Source: Plantibacter flavus
GTDB taxonomy: Bacteria > Actinomycetota > Actinomycetes > Actinomycetales > Microbacteriaceae
Reading direction: 5' to 3'
DNA length: 64,000 nucleotides
Assembly: GCF_002024505.1 (NCBI RefSeq)
Contig: NZ_CP019402.1
Coordinates: 3,100,001 to 3,164,000, forward strand
A program made the translations under genes and the position numbers. This document shows positions 46,546 through 55,550 of the stretch, one piece after another (within the stretch, counting starts at the first letter, position 1; each line of letters opens with the position of its first letter). The notes under the pieces are model-generated. The model was given only the letters and a program-made list of their open reading frames with translations. It was not told where the DNA came from and searched no databases.

Positions 46546-46882
46546 GGTTCTCCTTCGCGCCGGACGCCGGCTCGGTGTGTTTCGCGCCCAGTCGTGCTGG
46601 ATGTATGTGTAGCACCTGGACTGTCCGAGCGGACATGTCCTGTGCGTTACTGTTCACTTCGCCCGCCACCTCGCCCCTGAGTTCGTCCGATGGTGAGGAA
46701 CCAGGCCGCATCGCCAACGCGAAGTTAAGCGCTTGCGCGAGTGTTCACCTTTGTGCAGTGCGCCACCTCGCGTGTTCCTCGCTGCTAGCGTCTGACCGTC
46801 CTCGCAGATGGCGGAGCGACCTCCATTGGCGAAGGCGGCCGATCGGTCGACTGCCGCAACCGCATGACCTGGAAGGCGTTCG
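46546..46882. other. Divergent control region between fucosidase and lyase
   Basis: 337 bp without a gene. It carries a palindrome AAGCGCTT at 46727-46734, resembling LacI-type operator centres, and phased TGT elements at 46742-46761. Confidence 0.5.
46727..46761. promoter_or_regulatory. Candidate operator cluster (LacI-like palindrome plus phased TGT repeats)
   Basis: AAGCGCTT is a perfect 8-bp palindrome with the central CG typical of LacI-family sites. Eight bases on, TGTTCACCTT and TGTGCAGTGC repeat with a 10-bp period as at the other two candidate sites. Confidence 0.35.
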
Positions 46883-49800
46883 ATGATGAACCTCCGAGTA
46901 GTCGCAGCTGTGTTCCTGTCGTCCATCTTGGGTGCAGCGTCTCTCACCACGGGCGCCTCGGCCGCCGTGACGCCCGACCAGGGTGTGGTTTCGGGCGATT
47001 GGGTGGACCACGACTTCACCACGCGGGACCTCCAGCCCTTGGACGGTCACGTCGATGTGGACACGAAGCTCATGGGGCGGGTGTCGATCACGCCTGGCGC
47101 GAACAATGCCGGAACGGTCTCGGACGCGCGCGGGAACGTGTTCATGATCGAGGCCATCACGGAGGCGGTGAACGCCTATCGGGGAAGTATCAGCCGTTCG
47201 GTTCGCACCGGCATCGAAACACGAGTGAAGTTCTCGAGCACGGATTCGACTCGAACCCTCTTCGAGATGAAGAGCATGACACCACCCGCTGGGAAGGGCA
47301 CGTGGCCCTCGCTGTTGCGGTTCGACGCCCAAGGGAAGATCAAGGATTGGAAGGGAGCGGTCGTCGGTGTCTATGCCGCGGACCGGTGGTATGACATTTC
47401 GATCGACATCGACTCGCCCGATCACCGGTACAGTGTCTGGCTGGACGGCTCGCCGCTGATCACCGACCTCGATCTCGGTAACTTCTCGGGGATACTGCAG
47501 AGCAAGATCATCCAGGGGACGAATCCGACCAAGTCGAGCACAACGACCTCCTTCGAATTTCTGCGCGCTGGAACGATCATTCCCCGGGTGCAGGCGATAT
47601 CAGTGGCTCCGGGCACGGTCGAAACGGGAAAGATCCACTACCCCTCCGCAACGGTGACTCCCGGAGATGCAGCCGTCTCGGGGTTTTCCTTCGCTTCGTC
47701 AGACGAGAGCGTCGCCCGGCCGTTCGGTGCAGCGATCCTCGGTCGAAACGTCGGGTCCGCGACGATCACCGCTACAGAAATCCGCTCGGGCGCGACCAGC
47801 TCGTTCGAGCTGTCGGTCACCGATTCGACCCAGCCGTGGTCAGCAGCCTCGATTCGTGACGCAGATCTCGCCTCGGCACTCATGGCCGGCGTGCGGGCTC
47901 AACGAACTTGGACCACGGATCAGATACTGGCCAAGTATCCCCTGGTTCAGACCTATATGGCCATGGACGAAGCAGATTTCGTCAGGGCCGTCGAAGCTGA
48001 CTCGGCTCGGATCATGGTGCTCAATACGCCATCGAACTTCAGCTTGTACGCTCGGTTGTTCACGAGACTCTTCGAGACCACCGGAGACGAGTCGTACGCG
48101 AAACGTTCACTCTTGATCATGTACACGTTTGCGCTCGAATACCCGCGCATCGTGGGGCTGGGAGACTATGGTGGGCCGACCGCTTCGGCGGCCCAGCCGG
48201 ATATGACCTGGGCATTCGGAGCCATGTTCGACATGGACGTATGGGGGCTGCTCGAGCCCACCGTCTCCGGTGATGATTTGAAGCTCCTGATCCAAGAAGT
48301 CATCGTCCGAGGGTCAGCCTATGTGGCCACCGATGCGGTGCTCTCCCGCGCTCGCATGGACAATCGAGACCCGTATAGCGCACGTCCTGCATCCGTGGCA
48401 GCGCTCCTCCTCAACGACCCGATACTCATGCGGCGCGTGATCGATGTCTACGACCGTCTCCTGAGCCCGGAGCACTATTACGGAGATGGACTTTGGCACG
48501 AAGAGACATCTGCATACAGCGACCAGGTGGCAGGAAATGTGGCGACGACGATCGATGTGATCAAGTCGTACATCGATCCCGCCGGCTTCACAGACAGTCG
48601 GCTCGGCATCGTGCTCGACAACACCGACCTGACCGCCAGGTGGCCGCTGTTGACGAAGACGCGGAACGCTGCGACGGAGCAGCTCATCTACCCGGACGGC
48701 ACTCCGATCCCATTCAACGATTCCGACGGCAAAGTCGGGAACCCGACGCCATTGCCAATCGTCTCGAAGGGTCTCAAGAACATCGAGATGGGTGACACCG
48801 GTTACTACGCACTCTTCCAAGGAGATGAGACGGAAGCCACCCACGTCGGCTTGTACGCACCGAAGACCAACCGGTGGGGTTCTGGGCACCATCAGTTCAA
48901 TTTCAACAGGCTCGACCTCTGGGGCGCGGGCGTCGAGCTGCTCCCCTACAGCGGATACGTCCGCAACACGAGTTACTCCGACGGCAGCGGTCGGAATCTG
49001 CGATATCCGTCCATGAGTCCGATCTGGGGGAACTCGCCTTGGGTATGGCGTGCTGACGGTGCGAACCAGACACCGAGCGAGGAATGGGTTCGTCCGGCGG
49101 TGCTCGCCTACGACGACGGCAGCGGAAACGACAAGCAGGTGCAGCTCGTCGAGACATCCGTCGCCGGGGTTCCAGGGAAGGGTTCCGAAGTGAATCGACG
49201 GCTGGAGCTCATGGTCAACCTCGGCGGCAATCGAAACTACACGTTCGATCTCAGCCGGCTCAAGGGTGGCCAGGCCCATGAGATCTATCAGCGCGGCGCT
49301 GAACTCGAGCCGATGTCAGAGCAGACGAACAACATCGACCTGGCTCAGACAGGCCAACCGGACCTCGCAGCCCACCTTGCAAACATCGGCAAGCCGGCAG
49401 GCTATCCGCTTCACCGAAACTGGCTGCTCAATCCGCAGGAAGGCAGCGGCGCGAGCCCCTTCGACTTCACCTGGACGGGTGCTGAATCCGGTGCCTCCCT
49501 CCGTACCTTCATGAACGGCGTTCCGGGGTCAGAGGTGTTCGTGTCACAGATCCCACGCACTCGGGTGATCACGACCAAGTCTCAAGAGACGACCTTGACG
49601 GCGCCCCATGTGACCCGTCGCACGATCCTCGCTTCTCCAGACCAGGCCACGCAGTACGGAGCAGTCTATGAAGCCACCGTCGATGGCCAGAAAGGTCTGC
49701 TAAGCGGCGTTGAGTGGTTACTGCCCACTGATGGAGATGACATGACCACCATCGCCAAGGTTCGGAGCGGAGAGTTCGTCGACACCGTCTACATCAGCGA

Positions 49801-50527
49801 TGACACCGACGAGCGCGTCGTCGATGGGATCACATTCTCCGGCAGCGTGGCGTTCGTCCGAACCGACGCACTTTCAGGCCGAATCCTGTCGACCTACGTT
49901 TCTGGCGACGGCATGATCCAAACCCCCGAATCCGCGCCAGTGGCCTCCGGCACGGAGCAGCTGCGCATCATCGGGGCGACCACCTCGACAACGAACACCG
50001 GGCTCGACCCCGATCGACAGCGCAAGGACACCGTCACCTTGGAAGGAACGTTCACAGACCCGAGTGCGGTGGTCGGCCAGCGTCTGCTCACGCGGTTCGG
50101 TGACGGGTCCGGTTTCTCGATGCACGTGAACGGGATCGAGGAGGTGGCGGGGAACACCGTCCTGACAGTTGAATCGTTCACCCCATTCACGGTCACGGAC
50201 AGCGGTATCGAGACCGTGTTCTATCCCCGGGTGTCCATCGCAGGAGACGCCTACGCGATCGTCAACCACTCGTCACGAAGAGCGGGAGATCCCCTGTCTG
50301 CAGACGACGCCGCGGAGAACCGTGAGAGGACCGAACCGGTAGCCGCGTCTCCGTGCGCGTTGCCGTTCTTCCCAACCGACAAGAACCAATCGCGAGAGCA
50401 CGAGCCCACTCAGCGGAGCCCCAAATGGCACACGAACGCGCTCGGCTACGTGGTCGGTGGGTCGTCTGATTCGCCGCGGCGCAAGGGATCTCTGCGCTTC
50501 CATCAAGCCCCGCTTGTTGGTAGCTGA
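46883..50527 (+). CDS. Secreted heparinase II/III-like polysaccharide lyase
   Basis: 1214 residues with GGAAGG ahead of the ATG-ATG start. Signal peptide ends TGASAAVTP. Residues about 30-240 form a beta-sandwich (laminin-G-like), followed by a Big-type Ig module (VQAISVAPGTVETGKIHYPS). Residues about 330-620 form an (alpha/alpha) toroid (ARPASVAALLLNDPILMRRV, YYGDGLWHEETSAYSDQ). The heparinase II/III-like beta domain has GSGHHQFNFNRLDLWGAGVE. It would cleave uronic-acid polysaccharides by elimination; the exact substrate is unknown. The last roughly 80 residues look like read-through of non-coding DNA. Confidence 0.82.
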   Translation: MMNLRVVAAVFLSSILGAASLTTGASAAVTPDQGVVSGDWVDHDFTTRDLQPLDGHVDVDTKLMGRVSITPGANNAGTVSDARGNVFMIEAITEAVNAYRGSISRSVRTGIETRVKFSSTDSTRTLFEMKSMTPPAGKGTWPSLLRFDAQGKIKDWKGAVVGVYAADRWYDISIDIDSPDHRYSVWLDGSPLITDLDLGNFSGILQSKIIQGTNPTKSSTTTSFEFLRAGTIIPRVQAISVAPGTVETGKIHYPSATVTPGDAAVSGFSFASSDESVARPFGAAILGRNVGSATITATEIRSGATSSFELSVTDSTQPWSAASIRDADLASALMAGVRAQRTWTTDQILAKYPLVQTYMAMDEADFVRAVEADSARIMVLNTPSNFSLYARLFTRLFETTGDESYAKRSLLIMYTFALEYPRIVGLGDYGGPTASAAQPDMTWAFGAMFDMDVWGLLEPTVSGDDLKLLIQEVIVRGSAYVATDAVLSRARMDNRDPYSARPASVAALLLNDPILMRRVIDVYDRLLSPEHYYGDGLWHEETSAYSDQVAGNVATTIDVIKSYIDPAGFTDSRLGIVLDNTDLTARWPLLTKTRNAATEQLIYPDGTPIPFNDSDGKVGNPTPLPIVSKGLKNIEMGDTGYYALFQGDETEATHVGLYAPKTNRWGSGHHQFNFNRLDLWGAGVELLPYSGYVRNTSYSDGSGRNLRYPSMSPIWGNSPWVWRADGANQTPSEEWVRPAVLAYDDGSGNDKQVQLVETSVAGVPGKGSEVNRRLELMVNLGGNRNYTFDLSRLKGGQAHEIYQRGAELEPMSEQTNNIDLAQTGQPDLAAHLANIGKPAGYPLHRNWLLNPQEGSGASPFDFTWTGAESGASLRTFMNGVPGSEVFVSQIPRTRVITTKSQETTLTAPHVTRRTILASPDQATQYGAVYEATVDGQKGLLSGVEWLLPTDGDDMTTIAKVRSGEFVDTVYISDDTDERVVDGITFSGSVAFVRTDALSGRILSTYVSGDGMIQTPESAPVASGTEQLRIIGATTSTTNTGLDPDRQRKDTVTLEGTFTDPSAVVGQRLLTRFGDGSGFSMHVNGIEEVAGNTVLTVESFTPFTVTDSGIETVFYPRVSIAGDAYAIVNHSSRRAGDPLSADDAAENRERTEPVAASPCALPFFPTDKNQSREHEPTQRSPKWHTNALGYVVGGSSDSPRRKGSLRFHQAPLVGS

Positions 50528-50549
50528 CAACAACTGGAACACTGTGCTC

Positions 50550-51641
50550 ATGCTCCGATCGGAGAGACAGAAGTCGATCCTGCGAGAGATCGATCGCCGC
50601 GGCGCGGTGGCGGTGACCGATTTCGCCGCGCGCCTCGGTGTTTCGGGGATGACCGTCCGTCGCGACCTTCTCGATCTCGAGCAGGCCGGCCTGATCGTGC
50701 GCGTCCACGGCGGCGCCGTGAAACGACACGCGCAGACACACCCGCGGCAGAGCGATTCCGCATTGACGCTCGGCCTGATCGTGCCCTCGGCGACCTATTA
50801 CTTCCCCGGATTCATCAACGGCGCGAAAGCCGCTGCGGCGGAACAACATGTCCGCTTGGTCCTCGGCGTGACGGATTACGACAAGGACGTGGAACGGCAT
50901 CAGGTTTCCCGGCTGTGCCAACTCGGTGTCGACGGCCTCATCGTCACTCCGAGCGGAGCGCCAGGAGCCGCCGATGGCGGCGACGAAGCGAACTACCACC
51001 TGCTCGCTCAGTCGGGGCTGCCCGTGGTGATCATGGAGCGCGCACTTGACGACAAGACAGCTGCGCTGAACCTCGGAGGCGTGCGAACGGACCATGCACA
51101 CGGTTCCCGGTCCGCCGTTCGTCATCTCGTCGAACTCGGGCGGAAGAGGATTGCGCTGATCGCGCCCCCGCGCGGGAGCACTTCAGATCCCGTGCACGCG
51201 GGATACCGGGCTGCAATCGCAGCGTTGTTGCCGGATTCTCCCCACCTGGAATTCGACCTGCAGGGAACCGTTGGCACCACCGAGCAGCGACGCTCATACG
51301 AGTCCATCTTCGACACCTGCGTGGCCGCTGGAGTCGATGCCATGCTCGTGCTTCCCGACGCTGTCGCCATCGCCCTCGCGGATCGCGCCTTGGACGCTGG
51401 AATAGCTATTCCGAAAGACCTGTCGATCGTCGCGTACGACGACGAGATCGCGTCAATGGCGGCGATGCCCTTGACCGCGGTATCGCCACCCAAGTTCGAT
51501 GTCGGAGCAATTGCGGTTCGCACATGCATCGATTTGATCGTCCAGAAAGACAGCATCGGACGTCTCCCTCCCGAAGCGCGCGTGCTCTTGCTACCGACCC
51601 TGATCGTCCGCGCGTCGTCCGCGTCGACTAGAGGCACGTGA
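50550..51641 (+). CDS. Hybrid transcriptional regulator: DeoR-type HTH fused to LacI-type sugar-binding domain
   Basis: 363 residues from ATG 50550 (GTG 50544 possible). The N-terminal DNA-binding domain is DeoR/GlpR-like: RSERQKSILREIDRRGAVAV, ARLGVSGMTVRRDLLDLEQA, RVHGGAV. The rest is a periplasmic-binding-protein fold of the LacI/RbsB type (LTLGLIVPSATYYFPGFING, LSIVAYDDEIASMAAMPLTA). This architecture is a known variant among actinobacterial sugar regulators. It lies between lyase and GH88 genes and is the best candidate to control the locus. Confidence 0.88.
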   Translation: MLRSERQKSILREIDRRGAVAVTDFAARLGVSGMTVRRDLLDLEQAGLIVRVHGGAVKRHAQTHPRQSDSALTLGLIVPSATYYFPGFINGAKAAAAEQHVRLVLGVTDYDKDVERHQVSRLCQLGVDGLIVTPSGAPGAADGGDEANYHLLAQSGLPVVIMERALDDKTAALNLGGVRTDHAHGSRSAVRHLVELGRKRIALIAPPRGSTSDPVHAGYRAAIAALLPDSPHLEFDLQGTVGTTEQRRSYESIFDTCVAAGVDAMLVLPDAVAIALADRALDAGIAIPKDLSIVAYDDEIASMAAMPLTAVSPPKFDVGAIAVRTCIDLIVQKDSIGRLPPEARVLLLPTLIVRASSASTRGT

Positions 51642-51651
51642 CGCCACATTA

Positions 51652-51681
51652 TGTGTGATTCTGTGCGATCTCGTGCAAATC
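51652..51681 (+). promoter_or_regulatory. Candidate DeoR-type operator upstream of GH88
   Basis: Three direct elements at exactly 10-bp spacing: TGTGTGATTC, TGTGCGATCT, CGTGCAAATC, between the regulator stop and the GH88-KduD-KduI operon. The 10-bp phasing fits DeoR-family binding on one face of the helix. Confidence 0.5.
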
Positions 51682-51871
51682 GAACCGGACAGTGTGCAGA
51701 CTGAAGCACCATCAGGCGCACGAGCAGGCAGCCTCGACAGCGTCGCAGTCCAATCGCCCGTTTGAAACAGGAGAGGCTCGCAGGGTCTTCACGAAAACGT
51801 GCTGACACGCACTCGATGCCGCCTCCTTCTGCAACAACGCCCCGTCCTCTCAACTACGAAAGAGCACCTTC

Positions 51872-53053
51872 ATGTCTTCCGCAGCGCCGACATCGACGAC
51901 GCACACCCGAACGGCTCTCGCCCTCAACGTCGCGCTCGCGACCGTCCGCCGAAACGTTCCCCTCTTCCGCGGGATCTACCCCGCCGACACCACCTCGGCC
52001 GGACGCTATCCCCGGCGCCCGGCGGCGACAGGCATCGAGGAGGGCGGGAACTCCGGTTGGACCACGAGCTTCTGGCCTGGAATGCAGTGGCTCGCCTGGG
52101 AGGCCACGGATGACGCGGTGTTCCGCGATTCGGCCCATGCCTACACGGTCGACTTCGTCCGTCGGGTTCGCGCAGTCGAAGACCTCGATATGCATGACAT
52201 CGGCTTCCTGTACAGCCTGTCAACCGTCGCCGACTGGCGACTCACCGGCGATCTCGTCGCTCGAGATGCGTCGCTCCAAGCCGCGGCACTGCTGATGCGC
52301 CGTTTCCTGGAGCCCGCTGGGATCATTCAGGCATGGGGCGATCTCAAGGATCCTGCGCAACGGGGGCGTACGATCATCGACAGCTTGATGAACCTCCCGC
52401 TCCTCACCTGGGCGGCTGGTGAGACGGGCGACACCCGATTCTCCGATGCCGTCCGACGTCACACCGCACAGCTCCGCGAACACATCATCCGCGAGAACGA
52501 CTCCACGTTCCACACCTATCAGTGGGACACCGTGACCGGCGTGGCCGTGGGGGGCACGACTGCGCAAGGGGCGCACGATCAGTCTTGTTGGGCGCGTGGC
52601 CAAGCCTGGGGTATCTACGGCTTCGCGCTCAATCACCGTGCAACCGGCGACCCACGGGACCTCGCGGCGGCGTGGCGTTGCGCGGAGTATTTCCTCGCCC
52701 ACCTGCCCACCGATTTGGTGCCCTACTGGGATCTGGACTTCGGAGAGAACGACGGCGCGCCGCGCGACAGTTCAGCAAGCGCAATCGCGATCTGCGGCCT
52801 GCTCGAGCTGGCACGCGCCGGCACCGATTCGGTTCGTTCCGCCCGAGCCGATGAGGCCGCACGCGAGCTGCTCGATGCGCTCATCGAGCACTGCACACCA
52901 GCGACAGCGGAAGACGCTGACGCCCTGCTACTTCATGGCGTTTACAGCTTCCCGGAGGGTATCGGCATCGACGAGGGAACGCTCTGGGGGGACTATTTCT
53001 ACCTCGAGGCTCTCGTACGAGTTGCCCGGCCGGATTGGACGACGTACTGGTGA
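51872..53053 (+). CDS. Unsaturated glucuronyl hydrolase, glycoside hydrolase family 88
   Basis: 393 residues. The conserved UGL motifs are all visible: WTTSFWPGMQWLAWE, the first catalytic Asp in DMHDIGFLYSLS, the second in IIDSLMNLPLLTWA, then GAHDQSCWARGQAWGIYGF and PYWDLDF. It hydrolyses delta-4,5-unsaturated uronic acids released by polysaccharide lyases to give 4-deoxy-5-keto uronate. It overlaps KduD by GTGA, which supports one transcript with the next two enzymes. Confidence 0.94.
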   Translation: MSSAAPTSTTHTRTALALNVALATVRRNVPLFRGIYPADTTSAGRYPRRPAATGIEEGGNSGWTTSFWPGMQWLAWEATDDAVFRDSAHAYTVDFVRRVRAVEDLDMHDIGFLYSLSTVADWRLTGDLVARDASLQAAALLMRRFLEPAGIIQAWGDLKDPAQRGRTIIDSLMNLPLLTWAAGETGDTRFSDAVRRHTAQLREHIIRENDSTFHTYQWDTVTGVAVGGTTAQGAHDQSCWARGQAWGIYGFALNHRATGDPRDLAAAWRCAEYFLAHLPTDLVPYWDLDFGENDGAPRDSSASAIAICGLLELARAGTDSVRSARADEAARELLDALIEHCTPATAEDADALLLHGVYSFPEGIGIDEGTLWGDYFYLEALVRVARPDWTTYW

Positions 53054-53832
53054 GCGACCGCGAGAACACCGTCATGGATCGGTTCCGCCTCGATGGAAAG
53101 GTGGCACTGGTGACAGGAGCCAGTCGAGGCCTCGGACAAGGGGCGGCCGTCGCCCTTGCCCAGGCCGGCGCCGATGTCGCCCTCCTCGATCGCGGTGACG
53201 CGTCCGAGACCGCGCGGCTCATCGCCAAGACCGGCCGACGAGTCCATCGCGTTCAACGGGACCTCTCTACTGCGACTCCGGGCCAGCTGTCGGAAGCCGT
53301 GGACATCGTCCGCGAGGAGCTCGGAGGACTCGACATCCTCATCAACAATGCCGGAACCATCCGCCGTGCCGACGCATTGCAGTACGGGCAAACGGATTGG
53401 GACGAGGTGCTGGCCGTGAACCTCGACTCAGCCTTTCATCTGGCTCAATCGGCTGGACGACATCTGATCTCACAGGGCAGCGGGCGAATCATCAACGTGG
53501 CCTCGATGCTGTCCTTCCAAGGCGGGATCAGAGTCCCTGCATACGCCGCCTCCAAGCACGCGCTCGTCGGACTCACCCGAGCGCTCGCGAACGAGTGGGC
53601 CACCTCCGGCGTGACGGTCAACGCCGTCGCGCCTGGATACATGGCCACCGACAACACCGCGGAACTCCGAGCTGACGCCGAACGGGACCGGTCCATCCTG
53701 GCCCGCATTCCCGCTGGCCGATGGGGCACACCCGCTGACGTGCAGGGCGCATTCGTCTTCCTGGCATCTGATGCGTCCGCGTACGTCAACGGAGCCGTGT
53801 TGCCCGTCGACGGCGGATGGCTCGTCCGCTGA
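53050..53832 (+). CDS. kduD: 2-dehydro-3-deoxy-D-gluconate 5-dehydrogenase (short-chain dehydrogenase)
   Basis: 260 residues from GTG 53050. It shows the NAD(P)-binding TGASRGLGQG, NNAG in ILINNAGTIRRADAL, and catalytic Ser and YxxxK (NVASMLSFQGG, PAYAASKHALVG). The NNAGTIRR string is typical of KduD. It reduces or oxidises the keto-deoxygluconate produced by KduI. Flanked by GH88 and KduI, which makes the assignment firm. Confidence 0.88.
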   Translation: MSDRENTVMDRFRLDGKVALVTGASRGLGQGAAVALAQAGADVALLDRGDASETARLIAKTGRRVHRVQRDLSTATPGQLSEAVDIVREELGGLDILINNAGTIRRADALQYGQTDWDEVLAVNLDSAFHLAQSAGRHLISQGSGRIINVASMLSFQGGIRVPAYAASKHALVGLTRALANEWATSGVTVNAVAPGYMATDNTAELRADAERDRSILARIPAGRWGTPADVQGAFVFLASDASAYVNGAVLPVDGGWLVR

Positions 53833-53868
53833 GCCCCCTTCCTTCATTCGATTCAGGAGTTCACACAC

Positions 53869-54693
53869 ATGGAACAGAGATACGCAACCAACCCGGGTCA
53901 GATTCCGAGTTTCACCACGAAGGATCTCCGCGAGCGATACCTCGTTGATGAGATGTTCGTCCCGGGTGCGATCAGGCTCACCTACACGCACCACGATCGC
54001 ATCGTCTTGGGCGGCGTCGAGCCCGCGGGGAAGGTCATCGAGCTCCCCGGATACCCGGAGATCCGCAGTGAGTACTTCCTCGAACACCGAGAACTCGGCA
54101 TCATCAACGTCGGCGGAACAGGAACGGTAACCGCCGACGGCGAGCTGTTCACGCTGACGAAGGGGGCTTGTCTCTATCTCGGACGGGGCACTCGCGAAAT
54201 CATCTTCGCCGATGCGGAGGGAAGTGCACAGTTCTACCTCTTCTCCGCACCGGCGCACATTGCTTATCCGACTGTGCACATCGCTGCGGGCGAGGGCACC
54301 GTTCGCGAACTCGGTGACCAGCTGACCTCCAACCGACGCACGCTCCATCAGTACATCCACGAGGGCGGCGTCCAGAGCTGTCAGATAGTCATGGGAGTCA
54401 CCGAACTTCACCCAGGCTCGATGTGGAACACCATGCCGGCCCACACGCACGATCGTCGCAGCGAATGCTACCTGTACTTCGACGTTCCAGAGGATGCCCG
54501 CGTCGTACACCTTCTCGGCGAACGTTCGGAGACCCGACACGTCGTCGTCGCCGATCGCCAGGCGGTCATCTCACCGAGTTGGTCGCTGCACTCGGGTGTC
54601 GGCACGTCTGCATACTCCTTCGTCTGGGCGATGGCAGGCGAGAATCAATCATTCGACGACATGGATGCGGCTCCCGTCACGACACTCGAGTGA
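53869..54693 (+). CDS. kduI: 5-dehydro-4-deoxy-D-glucuronate isomerase
   Basis: 274 residues. KduI features: ATNPGQIPSFTTKDLRERYL, GVEPAGKVIELPGYPEIRSE, and the metal-binding cupin ligands in MPAHTHDRRSECYLYFDV and a later SWSLHSGVG. It converts 4-deoxy-5-keto uronate to 3-deoxy-2,5-diketo gluconate, the substrate of KduD. It closes the operon. Confidence 0.94.
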   Translation: MEQRYATNPGQIPSFTTKDLRERYLVDEMFVPGAIRLTYTHHDRIVLGGVEPAGKVIELPGYPEIRSEYFLEHRELGIINVGGTGTVTADGELFTLTKGACLYLGRGTREIIFADAEGSAQFYLFSAPAHIAYPTVHIAAGEGTVRELGDQLTSNRRTLHQYIHEGGVQSCQIVMGVTELHPGSMWNTMPAHTHDRRSECYLYFDVPEDARVVHLLGERSETRHVVVADRQAVISPSWSLHSGVGTSAYSFVWAMAGENQSFDDMDAAPVTTLE

Positions 54694-54846
54694 GCTGCTG
54701 ACGCGACGGGCAACCGACGTTGGCGAAAACCACCGATCTGATCTGTTTGCACCCGCGGCACCGAGCCAGCGTTCGATGCCGCGGCGCCGTCGAACACCAG
54801 CTCGGATCACTCGTCCCAACCTCGTTCCCCGCGTTCGTCGCGGAAC

Positions 54847-55404
54847 TCACGTCAGAGAACGAGCCTGTGCAACGATGGCCGCGCGTCGAGACTGACGGGT
54901 TGACCCGGGAACGATCAGCGTGGCCAGATGCGGCAGGCATCCGTCCATGACGGCGAGAGCCACGACGCTCAGCAGCGTCTGCGCCGCATACTCGTCACTG
55001 CGTTCCGGCAGGGCGTTGGAGAGCGCGGCGACGAGTTCCGCGCATCCGCGCGCCCGCTGCAGTGCCGATACAGGCTGATCCAGCTCAAGGCTCTCCCAGG
55101 CCAGAAGGCGTGCAATGTGGGGACGCACCGAGGTGCGATCATACAGTCGCCCTGCGAGATCGCCCAGCGCGTCAGCTTGTTGACCAGTGATCTCGACGCC
55201 ATCCATCAGGCCGTCGACCTCGGCCTCGAGCACGGCCCCGAAAAGACCGGCTTTGTCTCCGAAGTACTGGTAGATACGCTCCTTATTGACACCGGCGTCT
55301 TTGGCTATCGCGTCGACACGGGCACCGGCCAACCCGGCCGCAGTGAAATGCGTCGTCGCAGCAAGAAGCAGCTTGCGTCGTGTCTCATCCGTGTCCCACG
55401 CCAT
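54847..55404 (-). CDS. TetR-family transcriptional regulator
   Basis: 185 residues from ATG 55404. N-terminal TetR helix-turn-helix: RRKLLLAATTHFTAAGLAGA, VDAIAKDAGVNKERIYQYFG, with KAGLFGAVLEAE after. The C-terminal ligand domain has YDRTSVRPHIARLLAWESLE. It is downstream (on the same strand) of the large surface protein and converges on kduI; target unknown. Confidence 0.88.
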   Translation of the reverse strand: MAWDTDETRRKLLLAATTHFTAAGLAGARVDAIAKDAGVNKERIYQYFGDKAGLFGAVLEAEVDGLMDGVEITGQQADALGDLAGRLYDRTSVRPHIARLLAWESLELDQPVSALQRARGCAELVAALSNALPERSDEYAAQTLLSVVALAVMDGCLPHLATLIVPGSTRQSRRAAIVAQARSLT

Positions 55405-55550
55405 GCGTCCAAGAGTAGTCCAACCAGACGGTTGCATTGATGCTGCATCCGAGATGACACCGTACGGGGCCGCTCGACGACGCCCCGGAAACACGGGGTA
55501 CTGCGCAGGGCGAAGCGAAGTCTGATGAGGGCGGCCTGGTGATCGACGCG

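Noticed and set aside
48314..49279. Minus-strand frame of 321 codons inside the lyase
   Set aside because: Shadow of the heparinase II/III-like catalytic region on the plus strand.
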